Below, in pieces: positions 1 through 12,100 of a stretch of 64,000 bases of DNA. Position 1 is the stretch's first letter. Each line of letters starts with the position of its first letter. Made by a program: the position numbers and the translations under genes. The stretch spans positions 32,621,643 to 32,685,642 of the forward strand of contig JAJLRJ010000003.1 of assembly GCA_024195265.1 (NCBI GenBank), in the 5' to 3' direction. The DNA comes from Dendrophyllia cribrosa. Taxonomy: Eukaryota; Cnidaria; Anthozoa; Scleractinia; Dendrophylliidae. The notes beneath the pieces are model-generated. The model saw nothing but the letters and a program-made list of their open reading frames with translations, was not told the DNA's origin and ran no database searches.

Positions 1-385
1 CCGAAAAGCTATGTTATGAACGGAATGTTTACCTACAAAGAGTTAGTTTTTGTTGATTTTGGAAGCAACAAAGTTGACATAAACTAAATTGTCAACTAGT
101 ATAGATAGTTTGCAAGAAAAAACTCTGAGTGCTATTCAATGAAAATTAATTTTAAGTAATGATCCGCATAACAAGGAAAGTGCTGAACGGCAATGCACGA
201 TGGAATGTCAACTTTTTTTTATTGATACAACTAGTGATCTCATTGGCCTGCAAAAATGCTAAAAAGGTTAGGTTCAAGGTGCCGATTTTGTCTAATTTTT
301 TTAAGGTTTCAAGTAATTTGGGACCCAATCGCACAACATGCAATTGTATTTGGGAAACTTCATCAAAGAAGCAAAATGATTAGCT

Positions 386-1058
386 ATTGGCTGCGGTCAC
401 ATCTGGGCTACTAACTATAGTTAAGACGGGGATAACTATAGTTAGCTATTTCGAAAATGTGACCGCTACCCTGTTCGCTCTAACTATAGTTAGAAAATTG
501 ACGCCTCGGTGATCCAAAACAATACAGACTAACTATAGTTATACCCAAGCAGGGTTCATAGGTTTGTCTTAAGTTTACAAACAAACAACCAATCAGAATG
601 TGACAATTCTTTTCGCACGTGCGAGATGAGCATATATAACTATGCAAAATAAAAAACCAAGCGTGAAGCGAGGGGGAAACCAAAACCAACAAACAAAAAA
701 TTTACATACAACAAGGTAGCAACACGTGTACCCGGCGTCGAGCATCCGTTAAAAGTCTCAGCTTATTTCTCATTTTTCTCCGACGGTTTGCCGCACGAAA
801 AAATAAATAAGAAGAAAAACTAGACACACTTTACGTCGGTCAACCATGTTGACATTTCACGGACCAACAATAAGGGCCGTCACGAACCTCTTTTAATTCT
901 GACGTCATCCATAGGCAATTAGAACTAACTGTAGTTAACTGCGTGGTGTGACCGCAAAGTCGACGGAAAGCACTAACTACAGTTAGGTATGACGTCACGT
1001 AATTTGAGACTAACTTAAGTTAAACTTTAGTTACGTCGTAGATGTGACCGCAGCCAAT
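386..1058. mobile_element. MITE with 18-bp perfect terminal inverted repeats
   Basis: The ends are exact inverted repeats: ATTGGCTGCGGTCACATC at 386-403 and its complement at 1041-1058. The interior carries about seven copies of a near-palindrome related to CTAACTATAGTTAG, at about 408, 431, 479, 527, 922, 972 and 1008. There is no transposase reading frame. A clear target-site duplication was not found. Confidence 0.75.
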
Positions 1059-1773
1059 GTCTTCTGCTATTCTTAATTTATTTGACGCAAATGGGTTTTC
1101 TTTATTTTTATACTGAAATATAATTATGTGAGAAAGAGCGAATGCTGCAGAACAATGAAGTTTACCGTAGTTCTTATGTGGAGCATTACTTTAAAAGTTC
1201 GCTCGGGCCCAAAAGGTCTTGGGAGTTTTTACGAACACTTTGCAACTTTTTCCGTTGTGTGTTATAACCTTTTAACTGCACTTGCGCTGGCTGATTATAT
1301 GCATTCACTATGTCAAGGCACAGCAAAAATAACTTGCTCTGATCTTGTAATAAATGTGTAATTTTGGGTGATTTTGTTGGTGTGATTTGAGTTTCTGTGT
1401 CATTGCCTGGATTTAGAACAAAACAATAGAAACACATATTTGGTTTGAAAACAAAACAATTATTATTTTTTACCCTTAGGCCGGATTATTAGAAACCAGG
1501 ATTAACGGAAAGTGTGCACCTTGTTATCCATTTTGTGCGCGTTTTTTTCCTTTCAATTATTACAAATTCGACCTTTTTTTCAGGCATAAAGGTCATAACA
1601 CCACCTGGTCTGAAGGAACCCGCACGTCAATGAACAGACTTGCTTAATATTCAGTTGTGTTCTTTTTTTTTTGTAAAAGTCCAATCCAAATGTTCGGTAT
1701 AATAACACCAGGTCAGCTCAGTTTAGAATTTTTAAAAAGGATGTTTGTGAAGCAAGTGACATTGAGTAGGGTA

Positions 1774-2242
1774 GTTTTCAATTGAGCGTCGAAAGTAATA
1801 GGCCGTTTCCGAGTTGCCTTTAGCCTCTCTATCAAAGCGAGGCTAGGTGCAAAACCTTTCATATGAAAATGAGTTTTCATTCACATGCAAATAAACCTTA
1901 TTTGCATGTGAATGAAAACTCATTTTCATATGAAAGGTTTCGCACCTAGCCTCGCTTTGATAGAGAGGCTAAAGGCAACTCGGAAATGGTCTATTACACA
2001 ATTGCTTTGGTTTTGCATTGCTACGCTTTGTGATTGGCTAAAAAATCTCGCGCCACTTTCTCGATCAATCAAAAGTAAAACCAAAACCAATCGTGACTTG
2101 CTTGCACGCGTTTTCCCGCGCTTGGCGCCGCCGACATGTAATTGCTTCGAGCTCTGATTGGTTCATTGGATTGTTTACGACTGCTGTGATTGGTCAGAGT
2201 AATTACTTTGTTTTGGTTTTACGACACTCAATTGAGAACTGC
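1774..2242. mobile_element. MITE (family M1) interrupted by a nested hairpin MITE at 1799-1993
   Basis: Ends resemble TTTTCAATTGAGCGTCG and its complement. The interior has recurrent CCAATCAGA-type motifs and a TTTTCCCGCGCTTGGCGCC block, shared with copies at 10915, 42331 and 43864. Between about 1799 and 1993 lies an almost perfect hairpin (arms of about 90 nt) that the other copies lack, bounded by TA on both sides. It therefore inserted into this M1 copy later. Confidence 0.75.
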
Positions 2243-2266
2243 TCTATTACACGACAATTCACATAC

Positions 2267-5200
2267 AGTTGCTTTAGTTTCAACACAGTCATCCCAAAAT
2301 CTGCTGGCAGAGAACTTCCTCCTCAGTGCCACAGTATTTCCCCTGACAAGGCAAGCTCCAATACCCAATGCTCCTCCACTCGTGTGGTATAATGGCAAAG
2401 CGCAGTATATGATGTCTTCAGGGATCACAGAGAACATAACAGAAATGAAGCCAGAGGCAAAAAACCTTGGATGGAAGCAATTGAATTATCAAATCATTGT
2501 TGAGTTCCAAAGTAACAGCCACTGTTTCTTGTGGGGAGGGGATATCTACCATTTATAATGAGGATAATAATATACATGAAAAAATTACTTGATTCTGATT
2601 GGTTAAGAGCAGTGCAGTTCAGGTGTAACACCAGTGCAAAACGTGTAACACCGGTGCAAAAAGTGTAACACTGTGCAAATTACAAATCGAAAAAAAATTT
2701 TTTGTTCCTTTTTTTTTGCCAAAAAAAAAATTCGAAAAAAAAATTCGAAAAAAAATTTTTGCAAAAAAAAAAAAAAAAATTCCAAACAAAAATGGATGCA
2801 ATTTTTTTCATGTATAATTATTAATAAGTAATCATACGGTTTTCTCGTTCAATTTGGGATTAATTTGCACTTGTGAGTTTTTCAAAAAGCTCAAATTGCA
2901 CTCGCCAAAGTGGCTCGTGCAATTTTGAGCTTTTTGAAAAACTCACTCGTGCAAATTAATCCCAAATTGAACTCGAAACCGTATGATTACCTATACTAAT
3001 TCACTGAAGACGATAGTCAGAAATATTGAACTAGACCCTTAAACTAAGGTACCAGAGTCATCTTTTGTGGACATGGTTCCAATTTATTTTCACTCCTTTG
3101 AGGTTCTTTCTGACAAGCAACTTGTCCGTATACTTAAGTGTGCCTTCATGGGTGCCCTTATGCCACCTAAAAGTATGTAGAGCTTTTCTTTTAGGAAATA
3201 ATTTTTATTCCTGAAGCAGTTGTCCTTCTGTGGTGGATCGGAAAAACACGTTATCTTGTGCAGTTTTGACCAAACGCATCACCTGATTCTGCCCATATTG
3301 TTTAACAGAGTCCTCAAAAGCCTTACATGCTGCCTTACCTCTTATGAGTTATAATTGCAGGCTTGGGGTATCCAGTTGTTCCTGATGTGTAGATATACAT
3401 CAACACATCTACAAAAAAAAAATAATGCTCCATTTCAATAATTTTTTACCTCCTCCAGAAGCATTCTCCCATCCTAAATGCATCAGTACCCTCCCCCCCC
3501 CCCACACCAATATTGTCACATGGCACACCATCCCTCATACTTTCTTTTAGAAAATTTCAATTGGCTTTAGAGAGCCCTCCCGCTTAGAATTTACAATGAA
3601 CTTCACAATGTGTAGTAGGTTGAGTCGTTGCACAAGACGAGAATAAGGAACAAAACACAACTTTATTTCCGAGTTCTCTCGGCTACACGTGCTCTCTTCC
3701 GACTGGTTCTAACCGGTTACGGGTATGCAATGCTACATGTATACAGTCACGAATTGTCCCACTACAAATGGGGGGGGGGGGGGGGGGGGGGGGGTATGGA
3801 TATACGAATAGTGCCTGGAACCACACATTAACAAGAAATCAAGATCAGTCACTCATGACAGTTTATATAGTTACAAAGACATTCAAAACAAATATACATA
3901 TCTCGTTCAGGAAGGAAAAATTTCTTGAAGTGTAGTGTCAACTATGAAAATAGAACCAACTTCCCATTTCTTGTCTTCACATTGGAATTTTCAAGTCCGC
4001 TCCTTTCCTGATAATTTTTTTTTAAGGATTCTGTTCTCAATTCTCATTAGTCTTTCTCAAAAAGGGGGGTCTCCAGAACCCCTGAAACCCTCACCTGGGC
4101 ATGTCCCTGATTTAAGAAGACGCTGCTAACCATCACAAGTTCAGTCCGTATATGCACCCTTAATTGTCTGCTGCTCAGACAAGTTTACTGCATGTCACCA
4201 GAGTGGAGAGAAACAAATGCACCTTATCTAAATGGACAAAAAAGAGTGTAGAAACCAGGTCTTAAACTACTTGACCTGTGTACCACACCTCCACTACAAA
4301 AGAAAGGGCCTTAATTGGTGGGGGTGTGCTGCCCAGTTCTCCAAATCCTGACCCTATTTCAGACCAAACTATGCCATTTTCCAAACCCGTTTTCAGATCT
4401 GCCTTTTTTATACACTCTCGTGGTCCCCTTCATGTAAAACCTATTGGTTTATCCATTTTCAGACAAATCTATACCCCTTCCAGTGGCATAGACCTATATA
4501 GCCATATAAGGGAGTACCACACCCAGGAAAAAGGGTATAAGTCATCGCTGAACAATGCTGCATGTGGCACACTATCTCACCATTAAATGACCTTGTATAA
4601 TCAACATCTGGTGGCTTTAAAGGACTTCTCACTAGTTCTCTGATCAAGCTTGAAGCTGTGCTCAATGAGCAAGGCGGAGATCCAAAGTAATACAACTGTG
4701 TATTCTCTGGCATCCTACAATAAATGTCTTTCATCGCACCTGCATCATATAACAGCAAGTGTAAGATGTGGTAAAGCTGATTCAATACATACATGCAAGT
4801 GTATATGTTACTGTTAGTATTTCCTAAAACAAGTGCCGGGGCTTATTCCATATCTAATACTTTTGTCTTCTTGACATCAATAAATTAACCCAGGCTTCAA
4901 TAAAGTCCATGGTAGTAAAGTGTTGCTCATCTAAATTAAACCTAACTGGGCCTCATAAGTGTGCATCTCTCCATGCAGTGGCAGCTAAGGGAGGGGCCAA
5001 TTTTGATTTTAAGTTTTTAACTTGTGAATATGAATGTAAATGGGAAAAATATGCAAATTTTCACTTGGTCAATCAGCTGTAAATTAACATTGAGCCCGCT
5101 ACATGTAATGGTCACCAGGGGAGGGTGGGGAATTGGATGTAGAGGCTGGGGGGGGGGGGGGGGGATCAGTGGAGCAAAATGCCTAGGAGAGGGAATGATC

Positions 5201-7722
5201 ACAAGTTGGCTCATAGGAGTCTTTGATTTTAACTATTAAAATAAGCTCAATATACTGCATAACGACTCTTATATTTAAAAAAGAATGTTACCTGACAAGT
5301 CAGTTCCAAAGATTACTGCTTTGACATCTGCGGCAGATATACAATACCACAGTGAATCAAGTCTAAGGTTGGTGTTGATGAGTGCAGTGATTACACCAAG
5401 TTTAGATAACCCCAGCCATATACAAACAAATTCAGGGGTGGATTCCAGAAAGAGAGCCACGGTGTTTCCCTTCTTGTAACCCTGCAACTTGAAGTAATTT
5501 GCAATTCTGTTGGAGTAATCTTCAACATCTTGAAATGTCCATGTTGTCTGTTCAAAGATGAAGGCTGCCTTTTGAGGATGTTTAGACACTGTTTGTCTGA
5601 AAATATCAGCTATGGTGTCTTTATTCTTTTGATGTTTCACTATCCTGCTGATTATGGGTATAGATCGGTAAATCACCCTTTATAAAAAAGGAAAAAAAAT
5701 CATATGATTATTCACTTTTTTTTTTAAAATGTCACTATATACATGTACTCCTACAGACAGAAAAGATTACCAAAACCCTCCAACAAACAACACTTTCCCA
5801 TCTTGTCCCAGTAGTTTAAATGGTGAATAGCACTATACACTGGATAAATCTCTATCTGGTGGATGGCACCATTGGTATTGTCAAGTGACCGATCGTTATT
5901 TAGAGGGGGGCTGGTACAAAACAAGGAATGCCATGTTTTCATGACCCAGTCCCCTTTATGAAGCACATTTTTTGCTGACCCCACCCCTCCCTTTTACCTA
6001 CTCCCTTAACAGAAATACATAAATTTAATTTATTCATTCATTCATTCATTTTATTTTGCCATTGACCACATAAAAATATATAACAATAATAATAATAATT
6101 TATATCATTAATTTTATTCTAGATTTCTTTATTGTAATTTAATTAATTTTAATTTCCTTACTTCTTGTAATTGGTTTGGTAATACCATGTATTTAGAAAA
6201 GGGAATACTGAAATAAAGTTGTTGTTGTTGTAAAAAATAAATAAAATAAAAAAATACTCCCTTAACAGAAGAATCCTTTTATATGACTGTGCATAAGTTT
6301 ATGTGCCCCCCACCCCCCCACCCCCCCTTATTTGCACCAGCCCTCCTCCAACCTTTATGTGAATAATGACGTTCCCTAATATTTCTCCAGTGAATAGTGT
6401 TTTATTTTTCTGTGGATAGTGTTATCCACTCTGTCAACAACTGAGCCCTGGTACACAATATATTTTCTTGTAAAACATTGGAAGATTAGGTAAACTTACA
6501 CTACTTACCAGTATTTCCTCGCAAAGAGAGGGCCAAAGGCTCGAGCATATAAGCGAAGTTAATAAATTTGTCGTGCCTCGGTAGCTAAGCCGCACGAATT
6601 TGAGCAAAAAATTTATTTATAAATATATATATTTATATACTTGATGGTGTCCTGCAGTTGCCTAGCAACAATGTGGTACTACTTCATGTAAGCCTATATA
6701 AGAGCATGGTAAACAAAGATGGCGGACGGTAAACGATACGCGAACCATCGAAAGGACATTTTACCAAAGTTTTTGGTTGCAAAGAAAACGAAGTGGATTG
6801 GTCAAAAGCCTTATACACAAATCGAGAGTTTCGACTCGCGGTGCATGATCCCTCGAGCTTCACGAGGTTCTGCGAGACACATTTTTTTTAGTTTTATACG
6901 AGTCTGTAGCAGTTTTTTAAGAGCTTTGCAATTAATTTTAGTTTTTGTTTTTAATGCAATTTTCTGTAACATTGTTGATAATGGAGATCCCTGCCCAGAG
7001 GGAGGGGGGGTCTCTTTACATTTTCAGGTGGGGGTGTGCCTCTGGAACTCTGCCTCTGGGGGAGGGAGGAGGGAGGAGGGAGGAGGGAGTCTGCTGCACA
7101 CAACAGAAAGTAATCTTTGTGCCATTTTAAGCCAAACACTGTCTTGGTCCTATGTAAAAAATTAACTACAACATAGATATCATTATGTTCCCACTATATG
7201 TCATTTGTTGCGTTGTTCATTGGTGACAAAACAGCGACTCCAGGTTTTTTTTCGAGTTTGCGTGACGTTGACGATTTGTCGTTTACCTGAGATTTGAAGT
7301 CGCAAGTGGGAACCAGAGCATGAGAAGTGAAATGGTTTTCTTCTTACCAGTAATTTGCCCACTATATATGTGACATCCAATCCTTCAATTTCGTACTTTT
7401 CTGTTGAATTTTATTTATTTATTTATTTAATATTTATTTACTTTAATCTCCAAGGTACCTGAACATTGTATAACCTTACTTGCACCTTATAAACAAAATT
7501 CCTGATTAATTGCACGACTCTGCACGAACAACAGGGCGAACAAACAAAGCTCACCTACCTCAAATCACGAAGGATTGTTCGAAAGAACACCCTCGGAAAA
7601 GACTTGCCTCCTGAAGCCAGAAACGCTCCAAACATAAGAACTGGCCATAGGACTAAAGGAAGCTTGGTAAAGTACACTAGAAAGGAAATACCAGCCACCA
7701 CTACAGCCCAAGTGTACGCCAT
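2267..7722 (-). CDS. SLC27A: SLC27A/FATP-family acyl-CoA synthetase, paralogue B (5' part; runs off left edge)
   Basis: Five exons on the minus strand: 7559-7722, 5292-5677, 4581-4739, 3339-3408 and 2267-2465. All have GT/AG borders and join into 326 codons without a stop. The start is the ATG at 7722; an in-frame stop lies a short way upstream of it. Residues about 4-40 are hydrophobic (membrane anchor), followed by FFRTILRDL as in paralogue A. The AMP-binding P-loop [12 protein letters not shown] is at about residues 241-252, and LPLYHTSGG and RRKFSASRFWDDC follow in exon 5. The family (established knowledge) activates long and very-long-chain fatty acids with CoA and ATP at ER or plasma membranes. 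Exon lengths match paralogue A in exons 1-4 (164, 386, 159, 70 nt); exon 5 is one codon shorter. The two exons carrying the C-terminal FATP signature are not found in 1-2266 and presumably lie to the left. Confidence 0.88.
2570..2820. mobile_element. A/T-rich inverted-repeat element
   Basis: Both ends carry ATACATGAAAAAATT-like inverted repeats. The interior has three copies of a GTGTAACACCGGTGCAAAA-like motif and long A runs. It lies in an intron of FATP-B. No coding content was seen. Confidence 0.5.
2827..2990. repeat. 164-bp hairpin (palindromic MITE)
   Basis: Two arms of about 75 nt, starting GTAATCATACGG and ending CCGTATGATTAC, are near-perfect inverted complements around a loop of about 15 nt. 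It lies in an intron of FATP-B. Confidence 0.75.
3770..3794. repeat. Poly-G run (25 nt)
   Basis: Uninterrupted G tract in an intron of FATP-B. Confidence 0.9.
4290..4535 (-). repeat. Dispersed repeat (TCTGAAATAGGGT family)
   Basis: Read on the minus strand it contains TATATAGGTCTATGCC-like and TCTGAAATAGGGT motifs that recur at 30826-31165 on the plus strand. Both copies include a stretch complementary to TATAAGGGAGTACC. It is noncoding. Confidence 0.55.
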
Positions 7723-9147
7723 TGTTTTGGTGTAGACTGAAGTGTCAGCTTCTCGTCCACCACGGGGATGGGGTTAGATTCGTCCTCGGAGGGTCGCTTT
7801 GATTCGTTCTGGGGTAGGTAGGGTGGAATTATTTACAGTGCTTGCCACGGCTCACACATGATTTGCAAATCTAGGATCGTCGATTGAGACTTCGAATTCG
7901 TCGTATAACTTGTTGGCCAAGGGCCGCGTGCGTATGCCCAAGCACGGGGACTGAGGTGAGTGTATCGATAGAGTGACGTGACCGGGTGTCCGGGGTGTGG
8001 CCAGCTGAGGCCGGCTGTGTGGCCGATGTCACGATCGATGGGAAATAATTGCGGATGAAAGGAAATAGCGGCGTGAATGACAAATGGAGAAAAGGCAAGG
8101 CGCTTCCTCCCCCCTCCATCAGCGACTTAGCGCTCGCGATATTTTTTGAGCGTTTTTTTTTCTTTTTATTTATGTGTATCGCCTTTCCATCCCCCTAGAC
8201 TATGTCAGTATGTGAACGCCTGGAACAGACCGCGTATTAGATTGCAAATTACAAGGGAAACTGAATAAACATTAAACGTTCTCTGGCTAAAAAGTTTTAA
8301 AATCCGAGGTCTTGGCTGACTGTACTGCAGTCTTCGAAGGGTGAAAGAGAATGATAAAAAATGTGTATGAATTAAAAAAAAAAACTGGAAACTGTTTTGT
8401 TGAGGTGGATAACAGCTTAATCATTACATTATTAAATTACTACAATAGGAAATTTAGGAAGCATGAAAAAAGTTTTATTTTTATCGCAATTTATTTGTAT
8501 AATGCGTGATGCCTCGATATACTACATTCTGATTTCAACACGAATGATCTCATTTTTACTGTTTTTTTTTATAGTCTAAAATAATACGTTCTTCACAACG
8601 GCAATTTAAAGTGCCCCTATGATCAAAAACTTTGGACTTGTTCTTCGTGCAATTTTCTTTGCTGATTGTTATTATAATTTTAACCCGTGAGGTATTTTTG
8701 AGCCTTTGACGTCACTTTCTCCCATTCGCAACCAAGCCTTGGAACAAGGTTGATTAATGGCGGCCGTAAATTCTCAGAAATAAATGTTAAAATAAAATGA
8801 CTTCTGATGTTCGTAATGGATTGAAATTTGGCAAGATGAGTAAGAAAGTCTAATAGTACACGAAAATGTAAAAAAATGAAAATCAAAAATTTCGTATGTA
8901 AGGGGCACTTTAAATCAAGATCATACTACATTCTGATTTCAATGATTTCGCCACGAATGATCTGTTTTTACTGTTGTTGTTTTTAGTTTACAATAAGTCA
9001 GTGTAAAATGTTTTTCACTGTGACATAATTTAGATTATACTACATTCTGATTTCTCCACGGATGGCCTTTTTTCTGTTTTTTTTTTCTTTAGTCTACAAT
9101 AAGTCACTGTAAAACTGTTTTTTCACTATTACATAATTTAGTTTATA
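7723..9147. other. Spacer between the two FATP genes
   Basis: About 1.4 kb between the start of FATP-B and the end of FATP-A. It must contain the FATP-B promoter and the FATP-A 3' UTR. Recognisable contents are an inserted MITE (8604-8915) and tandem copies of the FATP-A stop region. No exon was seen. Confidence 0.6.
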
Positions 9148-9185
9148 CTACATTCTGATTTCGCCACGAATGATCTGTTCGTACT
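8515..9185. repeat. Degenerate tandem repeat covering the FATP-A stop codon and 3' UTR (period about 108-114 bp)
   Basis: The sequence ACTACATTCTGATTTC, which spans the FATP-A stop codon on the other strand, recurs at 8521, 8925, 9039 and 9147. Each copy is followed by related CCACGAATGATCTG and TTTTTACTGTT...AGTCTACAATAAGTCA blocks. The wider first interval is explained by a MITE inserted at 8604-8915. Confidence 0.75.
8604..8915. mobile_element. MITE inside the FATP-A 3' tandem repeat
   Basis: Inverted ends ATTTAAAGTGCCCCT (8604 on) and AGGGGCACTTTAAAT (to 8915) enclose about 310 bp with no coding content. Removing it restores the tandem repeat spacing. Confidence 0.7.
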
Positions 9186-12100
9186 TAATCTCGTCCAAGG
9201 CCAAGTACATTTTCTCCTTAGAATCAAAGTAGAATAACTGGTCTTCTATGATGCCTATATCAAAACCTTCTTTCCTCAGCTTGTTCTTCTGAAGTTTAAA
9301 TGTTCCCGTCATGTCAACATTGTGCACGATTCTGAGAAACATCGGACATGCGTAGCTCGGCAACAACTTCCTCAAACTATCAACCAAAGCGACAAGATCA
9401 ACCTTGTTGTCGGGATCAACAATGGCGGCCATACCCGCGCGCCCCTCGCAGCTAGGTACCATGACTCCATAAACGATAACGTCGCAAAGACCAAGCACTT
9501 TGCTCATCAATGCTTCGACTTCAGCCGTGGACACGTTCTCGCCGCGCCAACGGAACGTGTCTCCGGTGCGATCATGAAAATAGATGTAGCCTAACTCATC
9601 CCTCACTACCAAGTCTCCAGAGAGGAAGGCCGAGTCACCCTTACGGAACACATCATGGGCGATTTTCTTTGAGGTCTCCACTGGGTTCAGGTAGCCTTCA
9701 AAACGATTAGAGGGATCACCTGTCACGAGTAGAAAAAGTTAATTTAGTTGATTTTTTAGAATTTTGATAATTAGAATTAGTATTTTGTGGTGTTTATGTT
9801 AGTGAGTTATCAATGGTAGTTTTTAATTCTAGTCTTAGTAGATTTTGGTCTCAAATTTTTATTGATTTGTTTTTGTATTTTTATTATATTTTAGATAGTT
9901 AGGTGTCCCCTATTAGCAGTGTGGAATTCCCTCTGCTAGATTTTGACTGACACGTTAATAAAGTCATTATTATTATATGGATTGAAGTACCATAGAGTTC
10001 CTCCGTTACTTTCGGAATTAGCAGGCCAAAGGGGCCGCTACTTTCGGTTAACATCTGCTGTGATGGGTTATGCCTTTTGCAGATCACACAATTAGAATTA
10101 GAATTAGAATTAGAATTAGAATTAGAATTAGAATTAGAATTAGAATTAGAATTAGCTAACCTGCGATCAGGCGCTCTTTTTTTTTCGGAGGGAAAGTCGG
10201 CGGATAGCGGGAAGGGAAGAAAAGTCGGGAGGGCCTGATCGCATGTTATCGGGTAGCTAAAATGCGTGAGTAACTGAAGTAAAAAATGATGGTAAACACA
10301 AACGCGGAATAAGCATATTGTTACTTTAATTCTTGCTTTCTCATTGATTCTTCGTCATTCTTCGGCATTCTTGTACAGTAAAACACAAAGCTACTTTCGG
10401 AACTCCCTGTTTTCAACCTGCAACTCCAAGAGGTCCTAAATTCGAAAATAGCTTAAAACACGTCTGACCACTCAAATGAAACTTTCCTGTGGTACTATTT
10501 GCGTAAAAGCGAAGAACAGCTCCCCTCCACCGACTCTCGGCCGACAGTTGGTCGACGGCCTACTGTCGGCCAACTGTCGGCCGACTGGTTACCGACAGTG
10601 TTTAGATCACCTGTCGGCTGACAGTCGGTCAACTGTAGGTGACTTGTCGGTGATCTGTCGGTAAAGTTTTGTTTGAAATCGCGTTAAATACTTCCGTAAT
10701 CTTTTTATGCTGAACAATATGATTCGAACTTTTGAGTCTGTGGATGAAGTGCAGTGCTGCAGTATGACTATGCAAATGAAAGCTCTTCATGCAGCATTAC
10801 TTTCCTGTGTTGCTGTTTATTATGCTATATAAAATGATTCTGCACTGGAGCTCTTAGTTTCGAAATTTGTATAAAAAATTCATGTTGGCAAGAAGAGGTT
10901 CTCTCCCAATAGAGCGGTTTTCAATTGAGTGTCAAAAGTAATCTCGCTAAGCATCTCGCTACGCTTTGTGATTGACAAAAAAATCCCGCGCCTTTCTCAA
11001 CCAATCAGAAGTAAAACCAAAACCAATCATGACTTGCTTGCCTGCGTTTTCCCGCGCTTGGCGCCGGCGACATGTATTTCCTTTGAACTCTGATTGGTTC
11101 ATTGGATTGCCTGCGTCTGTTGTGATTCGCCAGAGTAATTACTTTGGATTTGGTTTCACGACACTTACGTGGAAACTACTCTAACATAAAGACCAATGAA
11201 ACCAACTTACCTCGAATGCTCTTTCCAACAATCTGTCCAACTTCCCCGGGCTTGGTTCTCACACCTAATCCATCTGCACCCCTCACCAGTTCCCCCGTCT
11301 CAGGGTCAACTTTGAAAATGACCACAGGATAGACAGCGGGTGCGATCTCCGACACAAAACCACAAGCACCGGTCTTGCTGTCTATGTTGATTATGGAGGC
11401 AGTTCCTTCTGTTGAACCATAGAATTCTCCAATCTGCTTGATGCCAAAGCGTGACTGGAACTCCTCCCATATCTGAGGCCGGAGTCCATTACCTAAGGCT
11501 AAGCGGACTGAATGCTGCTTCTCAGAAGGACGATGAGGTTGGGCCAAAAGATACCGACATATCTCACCAATGTATTGAACAACCTGATATAAAAGAAATC
11601 ATGCTGAATCACAGTGCGTGCAGATATCACTTTTAGAGTTCCGTATAATGCTGCAATGTCTAGAGGCAGTCAGTCTCATTCCTAGAAGTGTATGACAAAT
11701 GTTCCGCAGTCTTGTAAAGTCAAACTTATACCATTACTAAGTACTTACTCAACCATGATGTATGTCCACAACCATACAACACCACAAACTGTCTCCTTAT
11801 TCAAACGTGCATATGGTCAATGTTTTCCATGGACCCACTTTTTGACTCTCCAGAATAGTGTAGCATTGACACTACTTCATTATAAGCATGCACAAGGACA
11901 CCGAAAGGGCCACAGAAGCTGTCCGTATTAACAGGGTGTCCATATTAGGCGAGTGTCCACAAAGCGGGATTCGACTATAATTTATCCGGTTTGAACAAAG
12001 AAAATCATAAATTTGAGAGTGGTTTGGAAATCTGATCTGAACAATGTGGCAAATGGAGCATAACCAATGAGATTCAGTGCTGGAAATAACAGTCGGTCAT

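Larger units (their letters stand above)
1..2266. other. Repeat-rich stretch, probably intron 5 of FATP-B
   Basis: No FATP exon or other coding exon was found on either strand. Because FATP-B lacks its last two exons here, this is most simply the intron after its fifth exon. It holds two MITE elements, listed separately. The stretch 1059-1770 shows nothing recognisable. Confidence 0.5.

Noticed and set aside
6719..7165. 148-aa open frame beginning MADGKRYANH
   Set aside because: It has a good start context, but it lies inside intron 1 of FATP-B, runs into low-complexity GGGAGG repeats, and shows no domain or splice partner.
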